NCBI GenBank assembly: GCA_037389465.1
Contig: JAZARR010000175.1
Span: 2,356,001 to 2,420,000, forward strand
Length of the DNA: 64,000 nucleotides
Reading direction: 5' to 3'
DNA from: Baylisascaris procyonis
Taxonomy: Eukaryota; Nematoda; Chromadorea; Rhabditida; Ascarididae
Part shown: piece after piece, positions 13,500-58,400 of the stretch
Position numbering within the stretch: position 1 is the first letter of the stretch
How the letters are laid out: each line of letters starts with the position of its first letter
Notes under the pieces: model-generated
Told to the model about the DNA's origin: nothing
The model's database searches: none
What the model saw: the letters and a program-made list of their open reading frames with translations, nothing else
Translations under genes and position numbers: made by a program

Positions 13500-15132
13500 T
13501 TGGAGATGTGTTGAACTTTCTGGCTGTCCAGCAGTTTCAACTGTTGGACCACAAAATTAAAATTATTCATGACTAAATTTTCTTCATATTGTCTCTGTCA
13601 TGGAATTCTAATCCCAAGTTCCACTTTCGTTCCCAATGCAAATATTTTCAGCTGAAATTTGAGAGCAAAAAACACAACCTCAACCGGATGCTGACTTTCA
13701 TACTCAAATGTTTATGTTTTATATCGTTTAAATGAGCTCAATGAACTTAAAACGAGTGGATTTATTTGTTACATCGCTGAATATGTTTCATATATTCGTT
13801 CAAATAGAAATGATATATGAAGAATACGAGAACGTTTGAAAATAACTGCAAAGGTAGAAATTTAAATTTTTTTCAGAATCTTCAAAAAGAATTGGCTGAC
13901 TAATGGTGAATCTCGAACGAACTACATTTACGATGATGAGCATCTCTTGCATGGAAAATAATTGGAGTCGATTTTTCGGTAGGTGTTATTAATGCTTTAG
14001 AGTTTTTGTACTATGCGTATTTAATGCTTAAAGTATACACCATGTTAGGAAAATTCCTTATTTCTAGTCATTGCATTTCAAAGACGATATTTTTTTGAGA
14101 AATATTTTTCTGAAGCTTTATATAATTTTTCTTCGAAATTCCTCTACAATTCCGATATTTCCTAGCAATAAAAATTTTTTTCACTGCTATTCTACTTTGC
14201 TAATTGCCACATTGATGCGAATTTTTTTTTCATACAGTAAATCGCAGTGCAAAATATATGGTAGTGTTGATGTTTGGTCCGCGTAAAGCGACATACCATA
14301 ATGCACTTTTTGAAAACCGTGATTGAAGCGTGTAAAAATGTAGCATGATTTGCATGCAACATCCGCATTTGTATTACAGTATACTATCCGCAGTTGCGTT
14401 ACAGTATATAATGAATATTCGGCTGCAATTCTCAAAAGAAATAACTTGAAGAGTTAGCAGTAGTGGTTATAGTACCATATAGCGGTTAAATAAATAGTCA
14501 TGACAAAAGATTATGTCAGATGCGCGATGTTTTTGTGCTTGTGCGCAATGTGTGCTTCCCGATTGCAATGACGTATTTGTAAAGTGACGTTTTATAAATT
14601 TTGTGTATATTGGGGTTGACCGATTGACGAATTTCGAGTTGCCAGGTTATAAATCAACGTTACTTAAAGTTTATTTCACGCAAATTAAGAATACTTCTAA
14701 TGTTTCGGTTACGCGATATTATCCACAACCTCTGTCTTTTATCAGGTCTTAGAGCTGTCAAGAAGACAATCATTAGGTTTGGCCTTTTTGGAGTAAGTTT
14801 TTTTCTCAAAATCACATTCACCAATAGTTCAATCGCCGGAAGTCTTTCTATAAATAGTTGAAAAATAAGGATGATAGCATACGGTTTTTGAAGGGAAATG
14901 AAAACGAATCAACGCCGAATCGGTTGACGTTTTCAACGTGAACGAATCGAGAACGAGAAATGTCGAGAGTAATTGACAACGGGAATCAACCGAGCACAAG
15001 CCGTTTTGATGCCCACTGCCAACCACTATTTAAGAAGAAAGCAACCCCACAAGAAGAAACAACTCCAATCGGACGCGGTGTACATCAGCAGTATAATTCC
15101 ATCACCTTTCTCATTGCATCGCCGCCCCCATA
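10270..15132. other. Intergenic and presumed promoter region of the ATPase gene
   Basis: No supported gene. It holds a GT run near 11,330, a CT-rich patch near 12,262-12,290, a compound microsatellite at 13,275-13,497, and a short inverted pair CCGGCAAG/CTTGCCGG around 10,960-11,015. The last about 150 bp before the proposed ATPase start are less AT-rich than their surroundings and contain a TATA-like TATTTAAG at about 15,027-15,034. That fits a core promoter and short 5' UTR, but the transcription start (or a spliced-leader acceptor) cannot be fixed from sequence. Confidence 0.45.
13275..13497. repeat. Compound microsatellite (TA)n-(TTTA)n-(TA)n
   Basis: A (TA)n run at about 13,275-13,317 passes into (TTTA)n/(TTTG)n at about 13,336-13,395. 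After a short unique spacer a second pure (TA)n run follows at 13,446-13,497. The Tyr-Ile ORFs across it are repeat artefacts. Confidence 0.9.
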
Positions 15133-47297
<32,165 letters not shown>

Positions 47298-47546
47298 TCG
47301 ATAAGCCACCAAAGGTATATATTGCACTACATCTTTATGAGGAAATTATTGTTCCGTTGTACATCTTGTTTAAATAGACGCATCTAATTTTTTTATCAAA
47401 GTTTATCGAATTTTGCTCATTCGACATGCTCTATGTTGATAAGTTCATATATGTGCCATAGCATCAAAAATACCTTATATTGTGAATAATATCTTATTAT
47501 TTGCCTAGAATTGGGTCATATTATAGATCCAGGGCGATATATATCC

Positions 47547-47552
47547 AATAAA
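47547..47552 (+). terminator. Candidate ATPase polyadenylation signal
   Basis: AATAAA 250 nt after the stop codon, the first such hexamer downstream on this strand that I see. Confidence 0.5.
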
Positions 47553-50062
47553 AGAATCTGATGAATATGAAGCGAACGAGCGATACAAAATTTGAAGTTG
47601 CCACTGTCGACTTTCAGAAGCAGATAATTTTTTCGGTTCAAAAGTCCCAGCAAAATATCGATGAATTGTGGCAAAATGAGCAAAAACGAGGTCGCCGTAC
47701 GTTATTAGTCATATATGAGGCATCACGCAGGTGACGTTGAAATCTGACCGGAAATGAAACGAATTTTCTTATAAAAAAAACTTTATTTTCATCGGCCTTG
47801 TTTTCTCATAACGTGAAAGGTCGATGGAATATGAGTCAAGTGATAAATATTCGTCATATTTTGTCCATTTTGAAAAGTTGCCACCATCAAATTATGATCC
47901 AGCTGGTTGAACCGGCTGAAATTAAAGCCGAATATCGTTTATTTAGATATCCACTTTAGTGTTGTGCTTTCGAATTTGAAGTCTATTCATAGAATTCAAC
48001 TGAGGCAATCTTATACGATTTGTTGAAAGTGGACGGAGCACTAACGAGATGGTTCAACCTGAATATCGGCCTATGCACAACCTTCCAAAAACAATGTGAA
48101 TAACATTTGTGAACAACGTGAGGTAGGAAATGCTGAATTTTATTCCATACTGCAATTAAGATCACCATTAAATCTTACAAGTTGGGCTCCTTTTAAGGAG
48201 CGCTGTTGGACTTCAGGAAAATGTATCCAAAAAAATGCGAAAAGGCAAGAAAAACACCTCAACTCCTTTCAAACGTATGAGTGGAAAATTGAAAATTCTT
48301 CAAAGAATTGGACTTTTGAAAAGTGAAATTGTTGATGAGGTGGTTGCGAATAATAGCAAAAAAATATGGATTTTTTGGGTGTTTTTTTTTGCATGTTTTC
48401 AACCTAGATGGTGGCACATACGAGATTTTGTTTTCACCTGTACAACGATTAATCCCTCCCAACTTCCTCCCCTTTGGTAATATTGATGTGCAACATTTTT
48501 GTTTACTCGTTGTGACGACCTCACTTAATTCTCTCTAGTATTTTGTTCTATGATTTGACACTTCCTGCTTCGGCACATCTTCCAATTTTTTTTCCTAAAG
48601 GACTCCTCACCTTTTGAAATTTCCCATGGGAAGAGACGATTAGTGAAAATAGTTGACAGCCATGAATGAATAAAGTTTTATATGTGAAATGACATCATAT
48701 TCCATGACATAACATTTGTTGTAAGTAAACCACGGTTGTAACAAAGAAAAATCAAATCTCTCAATAACCATTGATGTAATCGATGGGAGAGGTGGTGAAC
48801 GAGGGGGTGAAGGGAGGGATGGAGAATCGGAGTGGATATGTCCCAGCGCAAATTCTAATGCTGTGGGTGCGGCGGGTGTGAAGTAAGGAATAAAGAATAT
48901 CTCATAGATGGTTTTCTTTTACAACAGTGCCCAAGTTTTCACAAATAAAGCAGTTGAGGGATACTTTCAATGAAGTTCGGATTTCCTATCACATCGCTAC
49001 ATATAACTCCCTCTTCGAATTCTCCCGTTAATTCAAAAAAAAAAATTATTCCCCGGCATGCTATTTCGAATTATTGTAATCCAACCGAAACGAGAACGCA
49101 TTTTTCAACACGATGACGTCATTTTGGCAAATTTCTTAAAAAATAGCACAGCCAACTTGTTAGGTTCTTCTAAATGCGTGTTATATTCGATTAGCACATC
49201 AAAGCACATTACAATTATCACACTGTTCAAACCATACATACGTTTTATGCATTTGACAGTACTAGTGAAAGAACATTTAGAACAAAGGAACAAAAAATTT
49301 CATACTATCAGTATAGGAACACGGTTACCGTAAGATTTAATTTAGAAGCCCCTCACTTTTATGAACACATTCTTTGACAGCTTCGACTTTTTGGTTAACT
49401 TCCTTTTTCTACAAAAAAAATCAAAACTACTCAGAACAGGATATGTGCAACAGGACACAAGAAATCGGTGTAATTGTTTGTGCAAAAAAGAATATTCGTT
49501 TGCGCTCTTACTTTTTTACGAAGAAAAAAGACTAACAGAAGAAGCTCATTTGCACAGCACAGATGTCGTCTATAGAACGATGAGAAAAGGAAAACAATGA
49601 AATAATTTCTTGAGGATATTTGTTTACCGGACTAATTTGATAATAATTGCCTTATTTGATCTAATATTTATAATTATGAGTCAAAATATAAATATAAATA
49701 TTCTCATCGAAAGTATTTCAATTTATGCTCTATATATTTAACGTGTTTTAATGTATGTTATATAAGCTAGCAGCCATCTAGAAGAAGTGTTACGAGGATA
49801 AATAATACATCAACGTTAATATTTTTAAAGAAATGAAGGCAAAAAGGGATGTAGAGGCATTAACGTTTTCTTTTTTTAAAGTACGTAAAGAGATATGAAG
49901 AAATTCAGTGGAAACTTAAATAATACGCGATGAGCTCTGCATCTCTCAATATGTTTCACCGAAAAATTTGGATTCATAACGCCATAGAAAATATTTTGTG
50001 AATTTCAAATGCATCGCTGAGAAGCAATTGTGAAGGAAACTCAGAATGAGAGAGAGGGATTT

Positions 50063-50064
<2 letters not shown>

Positions 50065-50117
<53 letters not shown>
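50065..50117. repeat. (TA)n microsatellite
   Basis: Pure TA run of about 26 units in the intergenic gap. Confidence 0.95.
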
Positions 50118-50120
<3 letters not shown>

Positions 50121-50822
50121 AGGAATTATAAATTTTCTTTTCATTTAAAAGTGGAGAAGAATCGTTTTCTCGCTTTTCTCGAGCAGGAACATCAAATTAA
50201 AATCATCCTCGCCTCTCATCATCAACTCGCTCCTCTCATTTTAGCGCATCCTCCGTCGATAGGAAGCAATTAGAAAAATTCACTTAAATACACAAAGGTA
50301 CCCTACATTAGTAATGTTGCTATCCCATAGTAAACACCCTGCTCATATTCTCTTCTCATCGATGCACTTACTGCATTTGTTGCAACGTGATGAGCATTCT
50401 CGATCAACAGCGAAAAAAAAAAGAATTAACAAATTCATTTAAATATTATATCATTCAACAAAATAAAAGTGTCAAAAATTGAATGCTCTCAAAAATGGAA
50501 TAATTTTCACGAAAAAAAGAAATTAATAAAAATCAAAATTCAAAATTCCAGAGTCCCTAATTTTTATTTCATTTGATGAAACAAATTGCTTTTTCATAAA
50601 ATTTTCAACGTTTTCAACAGATATTTTCATCAACAACCTAAAATCTATCAAAAAAAAAAAAAATTTGCAGAAGAATTGAAATTATTTCACGCCTTGATCT
50701 AAATAAAAAAAAAACATTTGTATAAATTCCCTTGTTTTGCAGGCAAAAAAAAAAGAATTTACATGCTGGCTGTGTTTGTAAAACTATAAACAAATATACA
50801 TCACGCAATTTTCTTTCTCTTT

Positions 50823-50828
50823 TTTATT
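50823..50828 (-). terminator. Candidate LIM gene polyadenylation signal
   Basis: TTTATT on +, which is AATAAA on the - strand, about 130 nt past the LIM gene stop. Confidence 0.5.
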
Positions 50829-50958
50829 GTATGAATAAATGGAAATTTCTTTTTTCATTTCTGAGAAACTCAATAATACTTTCAAATCTCGACATTTCCC
50901 GGTTGAATTAATATTGCGGCAGTTTTCTTGGGCACTAATTTAAGAGCACTCTTACAAA

Positions 50959-51149
50959 TTACACCTGGCTAAATTTAAGTCCGGCTTCATCGTTGCTGTA
51001 GCAAGTTTGGCAATGAAGCTTTGATTGACGGACCCTTACATCGGCTCCTTGTGTGCCATTGCCAAGTGACCTATTGCATACATAGCAACGGAAGCAGCCC
51101 AGGTGATAGAATAAATTCAATGATTCGATTATCATTGCCGCACCACGAC
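50959..51149 (-). CDS. LIM gene last exon (most of the LIM domain)
   Basis: Acceptor ATTTTAG on -, phase 2. It encodes RGAAMIIESLNLFYHLGCF, FRCYVCNRSLGNGTQGADVR and LHCQTC, then a short tail ending KFSQV and TAA. It carries the His and the last five Cys of the two zinc knuckles. Confidence 0.93.
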
Positions 51150-52415
51150 CTAAAATCATATAAATTTAATGCTTATCACTATAGAATGATATATTATGTG
51201 CACCAACCCATTACACCGCAGATAACTTATCAAAGAGTGCGAAAGAGCACAGGAAAGAGGATAAAAGGGTATTGTCGTAGATGTTTCTTAGATTTTCCAA
51301 CTGAGACGCTCAATGGTGATATCCAATACGCATATGAATGAATGGAAAACTTTTAGAACGAATTCCAGGAAACGTTATCCGGAATAACTTCTGGAATCTT
51401 CACGCTCTGCATATATTTTTGTAATAGTGATGGGTTATCCACCTACAGAGATAACCTCTTATCAAATTCATCACTGAAATATTTCTTCAAATGTTGCCTG
51501 AGCATGGATATTCGAAAATAGAATGCAAAAAATCTAGACGTGCGTCTCAATGAATCTCGTTTATTCTTTTTCTACTTTAAAATCTTTTGGAATAGCTATC
51601 AATCATGTATAATATTCTCTAAAATAATTATATTCATATTGCCAGATTCACAAAAAAATAGAGCTGTCGATAAGATGAAAAATTTTTATGAGTAAACGAA
51701 ACGATGACAAATAAAATTGGTCATAATTGAGTGCGTGCTAACAAGAATTACATGAAATGTGCAAAAGAAAATGCTCGCTAAATGTTATTTCATTGCAATG
51801 TGTTGTAGGTGTGCAATATTACCGTCACCAATTTTCCCGACCAAATCTTACCGATAAAATGCAAAAAGCAATGCAATAAACGAGATATGCAATAAGAAAA
51901 TTGAAGCGGATATGAGAGCACGACGATGAAGTTGTTTTGTCGTTGCATCTCAAACAACCATCACTCAACAATACAATAGAACGTTATTCTCTCTCGAATT
52001 TTCCTGAAAACCCCTATTGAAATTGTATTCTTTATTGTTCTCCTGCTATCCAACATAGTATTATAGACCTCTAGGTTTTATTTCTACCAAAAAAAAAATC
52101 TATATATCATCTTTGAATATATTTCGTTCACAATTTTCGATTTTAGTGAATTCAAAGCAAACAAATAACGAGTTGTAGTTGAGAAATTATTCTAAGTTTT
52201 TTTAAGAAACGTTTATAACTCAAGAGCTTCGCCCTTGTAAGTGTGCTTGAGCTGTTGAAATTTGTTGACAGCTTGCTGCTAACATTATGAAGTAATACGA
52301 ATTGTAAAAAAGAAATTAGCATTTCATAAATTTCGTCGAGTTTATAAATTTGATACAAAATCTGCATAGAATTCCAAATAAGGCGGTCTCTGTCCTCCTA
52401 TCCTTAAGGTCACCG

Positions 52416-52492
<77 letters not shown>

Positions 52493-55400
52493 CCGCAACA
52501 TTTCAGCTTATAGTGTAATTTTAACTGATATAACAATGCAATTTTGGAAATGCGTCTTTTCTCGCTCTTTAAATGTAACAGCAGTCATTTGCCTCTTAAA
52601 TAAGAAGAAATCCAACCCAATATTGGCGGTGATAAACAATTTTTTGCAATCCACTTCATCAGAGGCATAAATTATAATGAGATTCCAGGAATGGCAGAGG
52701 AATGTTTCACATTTCCTGGGCAGCAAATCGACTATAGGAAACATGCATATGCAAGTTTTGTAGCACCGCTAAATTCCCAGAACTCATTAATGAGATGATC
52801 GAGATGAAATTTGAGCCTCAAACAATTCGAATAGCTGAAGGAAAAGGTAGGAAGGGGAAACGATGAAGAGCACATCTCTCCTCTACTGAGATTCGAGGGA
52901 CAAAAAGAATTTTCTAGGAAGTAATGCGAACACAACAAACCTAAGGGATGCCTAGGCAGTAGTGACGCATCTAAGTGTGCCTTGGCTAATGCGACAAATA
53001 ATACGAGTAATGGAAAATTCGATCAAAAAAAAAACTTAAAAGGTAATTTAGCTTAAAACAAGTAGGAAGTAGATGAAATCTATGTGCAGATATGCGTAGC
53101 ACATCTCAGCATGAACAGAAATGCGGCGAAAGTGCTTTCAGAAATCGTAATGAAGCCAAGCTGCAGCAACCAGAGGCGAAAACAGCCTACGGAAGGATTC
53201 ACGTGGAGGCCGCAGCTTCAACTTTAACATCCTTCCTTCATTCTCCTCCTCTAGTACTTATAGAAGACGTTCCGGCTCAAGGGCTTTGACTCTATTTCAA
53301 CTCTCGTAGGCTCCCTAACCCAATGTTGCCTCTCATCAAACTTTAGTCTCATGCAGTGAAAAAAAATGATGCTGTCGATGCAATTCATCATTATTCTATG
53401 CGGTTTCTTTTCGAAATAATACGTTAAATGCGAGGAGACAATTAACAGATGAACGAATAAGGCTATCCCCTCCCCACTCCCCACTCCCCCCTCTCTCCCG
53501 GCGGATTGACTTTTCCCTCTGTTTGCCGATCACCTCAAGTCACATTAGAGAGTTCTGATGCATAGACTGGACTAGAATTATGTCGTAACAATAACATAAA
53601 AAGTTTGATATATTTGATGATTACTAAAATTATATTAAAATTTCCACATAATTCGATTAAAAATGATTTCCAAGTAAAAAATTGATGTACTAATGAGGAA
53701 TAATTGACTTCTAAGAAAAGAAAAAAATATGATTCGATTAAAGTGAATCATTGACGATGAAACGAAACAACGATAAAATATTGGTGAAATATTTAGCTAG
53801 CGTGCAAAATTGTGGCATAAGCAAGAAGCGAATAAAGCGAATAAAAAAGCTTGCTTATTGCTTATAAAGCTGCATGCTTACATTTATTTACAACTAAAAA
53901 ACTTGACAATGTGCTTTCACAATTAGTTATATTATATCCTTATAGATGTCAAGTGATTGGCCAAAAAAGTAATAAATAACTGCTATATCCAATCATGAAT
54001 ATGAGAAGCAGCACTACGAATATCGAATGAGAGGAAATTAATTTATAGCCTAGTTATAGCCTAATATGATAAAGCCTAAAAGAGTTATAGGCCTACACAA
54101 ATAAGCTGAACAAAAATAGCCGGTCAAGTGCAATATAAAGTTATGGAAAATGCTACGCATGTAAGTCATTATCATCAACATCACCTTGATGAATATACTC
54201 ACATAAAGCACTTTTTCAAAACTTAATTGTAATAATCTGAGCTTTTGCATCACTAATGAAAAACAAATCGGAATTAGTCAACGAAGATTTGCATCATAAA
54301 TAAGATAAATAAATGAAGGTTTATACCCACACAATATAACTTTCGCCATCTGGAAACAAAGCCAATGCCGAAGTATTAAGGGAGTATGGGATGAATATAT
54401 GATTTCGTTGAATTTTAAATTTTGAATACGCAGAACGAATCTACTCTACAGTTATATGTGGCAAAGCGAAGAGGATGCAATCAATGACAGCGCCCACTAT
54501 GTGCACCTAGTTTCGAAATTTTTATATCCAGAACAAGTGCACTCGGCACAAACCCATAAAATGCAAAATTTCGTGACAATCTGGGCGAGGCAGCTACATC
54601 CACCCAGCAGTATGATTTAAAATTAACGGTCTTTCTAGAAGCTTATTTTAGTTCCTCGATTAACAAAAATATTTGTGTATCCACTCTCATTAATAACAGA
54701 ACATCTTGAAGACGGACTGCCAATAGTAAAACGTCTATTTTTGAAAAAAATTCGAGAATATCAAGAACTAGACAGCTGATTTTTGGAATTTAAGACGGAA
54801 AGACATCTAAAAAAGTCCTTGTAAATTTTTTCCATCTAAACTATTTGATTTTAGGCTGACATATAATCGAACAGTTGTTGAAATGACCTTCAAAGAGCAT
54901 TTCCTGCGAATGAAGGCAAATCATGAGAAAAAATACAACAAGAAGTTTAAAAAAAAAACACAACTGTGCCATCCACAAAGTATTTTCAGATCTCTCAAGA
55001 CACAAATAGTTCATCATGAATAATACTAAATTTAGTATAAGAACATATTTCTTATCAAAGGAAGATGTAGGAATATATGTTTACATAAAAACATAGAAGA
55101 AATAAAGAAATAGACTCACCAAGCTCCATCTGACAATGTGAGCATCGATGTTTTCCGCTTACCGCAACAACCGGTTCGCTTGATTTCGCATTCGAACAAC
55201 ACTGCTCTCGTCCACATAAAAATAATCGCTCATATTTTGAATGAAAATTTAATATATCCACAAATAATATATAGGTATATGAATAGATGTTTTAATAAAT
55301 AATCTTTTTTCTCGTTATTCAATATATATTTAAAAATATTTCATAGTACATCTAAGAATTACTCGAATCCTACTTTTCACTAGATATTTAGGCAAATCGA

Positions 55401-58400
55401 ATCATTTTATCAGCATTAATGGCATCTCTAAAAGTGGTCCTCATAAAATTTAATTATCATATATCATTTCAAAAGTTTGTTGATTCTTCTTTTTTTGACT
55501 TGACGTATTTTGTAGAGTTCATAAGAGAATGTGAGTTCATAAGAAACCACTCACCGTCAGATGATAATACCTCTGAAGGCCTTTCTGTTTCAGTGGATTG
55601 GCAGTGCATTTGATCTGGGAATCTATGAAGCACCTGCAATATTCACGGTCTATCATAGATGGAAGGAATTAAAATTGAAGCAGTCTTAAATATTGTCAAG
55701 AAATTTCTATCCTTACACTCGTCCAATATGACTCTAATAGATGAGAAGCTTTTTCAGCCAGATTTTTCACTCAAAAACGAACAAATGGCAGCGAACATTC
55801 TAATTGACTTTTAAAATTTGTACCATTTTTTTCAAGAGTAGAACTCATTAAAACTCATTTTTTATAAATAATAAATATGCTTCGATATGAGAGAGGGGAG
55901 GAGACAAGGAGAGAAACTGGAGGGGGCGGGGAAGATGCAAGGTTTTCAGTGCCAAAAGACCACGCTAAAATCTTAGTCCAGAGGAAAGCGTTTTAATAAG
56001 GCTAACGAGATATCGTTTTATACGTTTTTACAATGAAAACCAAAATGTATCATCATCGCTGTCTGTCTTCGAATCAACCAGAGTGTTTTCTTTAGCAGCT
56101 CCCCGTAAAAGCATATCCGGAAATTTTCACAAGTACAATCCCCGATTAAAAAAATTAGTTGACTTTATTAAATGAGAAAATCAAATATTAACAAAGAGAA
56201 TTCACCTCAACACTTGTTCTCAACACCGAGGTTTTGTTCTTTGGCTTTAGTGATTCCACTGCACTCATCCCGGTATTGTTTAATCTCGACACATCACCAA
56301 TTTCCGTAGAGCGAAGCGATCGTGCGGATGACCAAGATGAAGAGCTGAAAAAAAGTTAACTTTTCAAATAAAGAGGATATGATAATAAAAGTGGATAAAA
56401 TAAAATAAATGAAGCTTTTTAGATAAATAACTACGAAAATAATAATTTACTTTTACTGCCGAAATGATGTGGACAAGTAAGAGAGCAGCAATCTAACGTT
56501 GGATTCTTGCTCACTTTTTTTGGCCGAGGAAGATAAGTATTACGGATGGGGATTTTTGAAGCGCAAGCGATGCAAGAAAAGATATCAAGGAGTTGCCGAG
56601 AGGCCAGGGATTTCGGAGATTCCTAAAGCATTTCTGCCCCCCTTCCCCTCCCCTCACCTCCTCCCCTCACAACATTAGCATTGACGATAAAATGAGCCGA
56701 GCTCTCAACGATGTGTATAAGTAGATATGGAAAAAATTTCATTAAGGAATTAAGATAACGCATAGCCGTCTCACATATACCACTTTCTTGACATCTATGG
56801 CTCTCCACCTGTACTATCTGCCGGTGACGATCACAGTTCGACCGGATTTGGGTCTGAAACCGAAATCCGGTCTTCACCCGAGTTCTTTTAGTTAGTGATC
56901 GACTGGCATTTGTGGACTCGGCTAACTGCAACCGAGTGCTTCCTAGTGGGTTTCCGACCAAGACTTCGATCGGTCACCATCATCACTACCGGCATAGGGA
57001 GTACCTCCGACTTCAACTATTTAATTACCTCAACCGAATCTTTCCAAACACAAACTGTGAAAAAAAATGGGAAAGAAAGAGGGTAAGTTTTCTTTCGTTA
57101 GGTTTTCGGGCGATTCATTTGCCATTCAGTTCTATCATTAACTCGTTATGGGAAAAAACCCTTCGGTTCTATCGTTAATTCGTAATATAAATAGGATTCA
57201 AAAAGAACATAAAAGTCACTGAGCTGAAATTGCATTTTTCGGCCAGATAAAAAAGTTTAATTTGACAAAAAGCTACTCATTTTGAAAAAATTTTTAAAAA
57301 CCGATTGGCTAATTTTGACAAAATTGTCTCACTTGAGGAGCGATTCTTTCAACGATCCAGCCGAACTATGTACGATACGGAATTTCGAATCTGCATCCAT
57401 TCGATTTTTGCCAATCGTATCACCGGCATTTGGCAAACGCTGTTGCTCAATGATTTGTCTCCATTCACGTGAATCCTGAACATAAATGATTTTTGTTATA
57501 ATTAGTGAGGATTTGTTTGATCAATGATAGCCTTATCATATGCTATTACCACAAGCGAAATTATCATTCTCATAGGTTGAAAGGCGCTATCACGATCATC
57601 TTATCAATGTAATCACAAGGATGCAACAATCTATGATAAAAATATTTACTATTTATTAAATAAAATAAATATTAAAAATAACAGACAATCTTTTGCAATA
57701 TATTAGCGAATTTCAACCACCAATGTTTCCTATTCATCCCACATATCTTACGCAGTAATGTCCAAAAATTAATTGCAAAGTTGAAAAGATTACTCCTCTA
57801 GATCTATAGAAATATTTTTGTAAACGTGGTTTTATGATTATAAATAAGCGAATGGCAGAACATCGAATGTCAAAATGTCAAAAAAAAGCGAAATTCTCGA
57901 AAGATTTACGAAGAAAACATTTAGTGGCGAAACACCTCATACTTAAAACATTGAAAGCCCAACATAATCAAAGGCTCCGTGTTGCTACAAAAAAGTAATC
58001 TTCGCTAACTTTTCGTTTTTTCCCAGTACGTTTCATTGCTTGAAAACGTAATTATAAGCGCAAGATATAAAATCTAGAAGTGTGCGTCAGCGAACCTGCA
58101 ATCTAGAAGTGTGCCCCAACGAAACCAGAATCTAGAACTACGTAGTTTCGACACAGAAGTATGACTCTTGGAACGGTCCCCTTAGTGAAGTTCATTAGTT
58201 TTTTGGACTCGAACAGTATCGAAGAGTATAATAATATGGTATTCAGCATCAAAAACAGACTCTAGATGAAGAAGAAAAACACAAATATATCAAATATTAC
58301 ATGACATGTGATTCAAGAAAATCTTCGGAGTAAAGACTAATAATGCGTCGTGCAAGCACAAATTCATTACCCCATCTCTTATCCATTTTAATTATTATGC

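Larger units (their letters stand above)
47298..50958. other. Gap between the convergent ATPase and LIM genes
   Basis: Contains the ATPase 3' UTR up to about 47,570, then 47,561-48,480 with several short coding-like stretches (see findings), a 7-bp-arm hairpin GCTCCTT/AAGGAGC at about 48,185-48,200, a G-rich purine patch at 48,780-48,840, a (TA)n array at 50,065-50,117, and the presumed 3' UTR of the LIM gene. No supported gene. Confidence 0.5.

Noticed and set aside
14829..15026. 65-codon minus ORF just upstream of the ATPase start
   Set aside because: Overlaps the presumed promoter and 5' UTR; no recognisable features.
53092..53289. 65-codon + ORF inside the LIM gene
   Set aside because: No family features, no splice or promoter context, opposite strand within an intron.
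56623..57178. Overlapping ORFs on both strands in a less AT-rich block
   Set aside because: Lies in a LIM gene intron whose flanking exons already join in phase; no recognisable domain and no clear splice sites. Could be an alternative exon, but unsupported.
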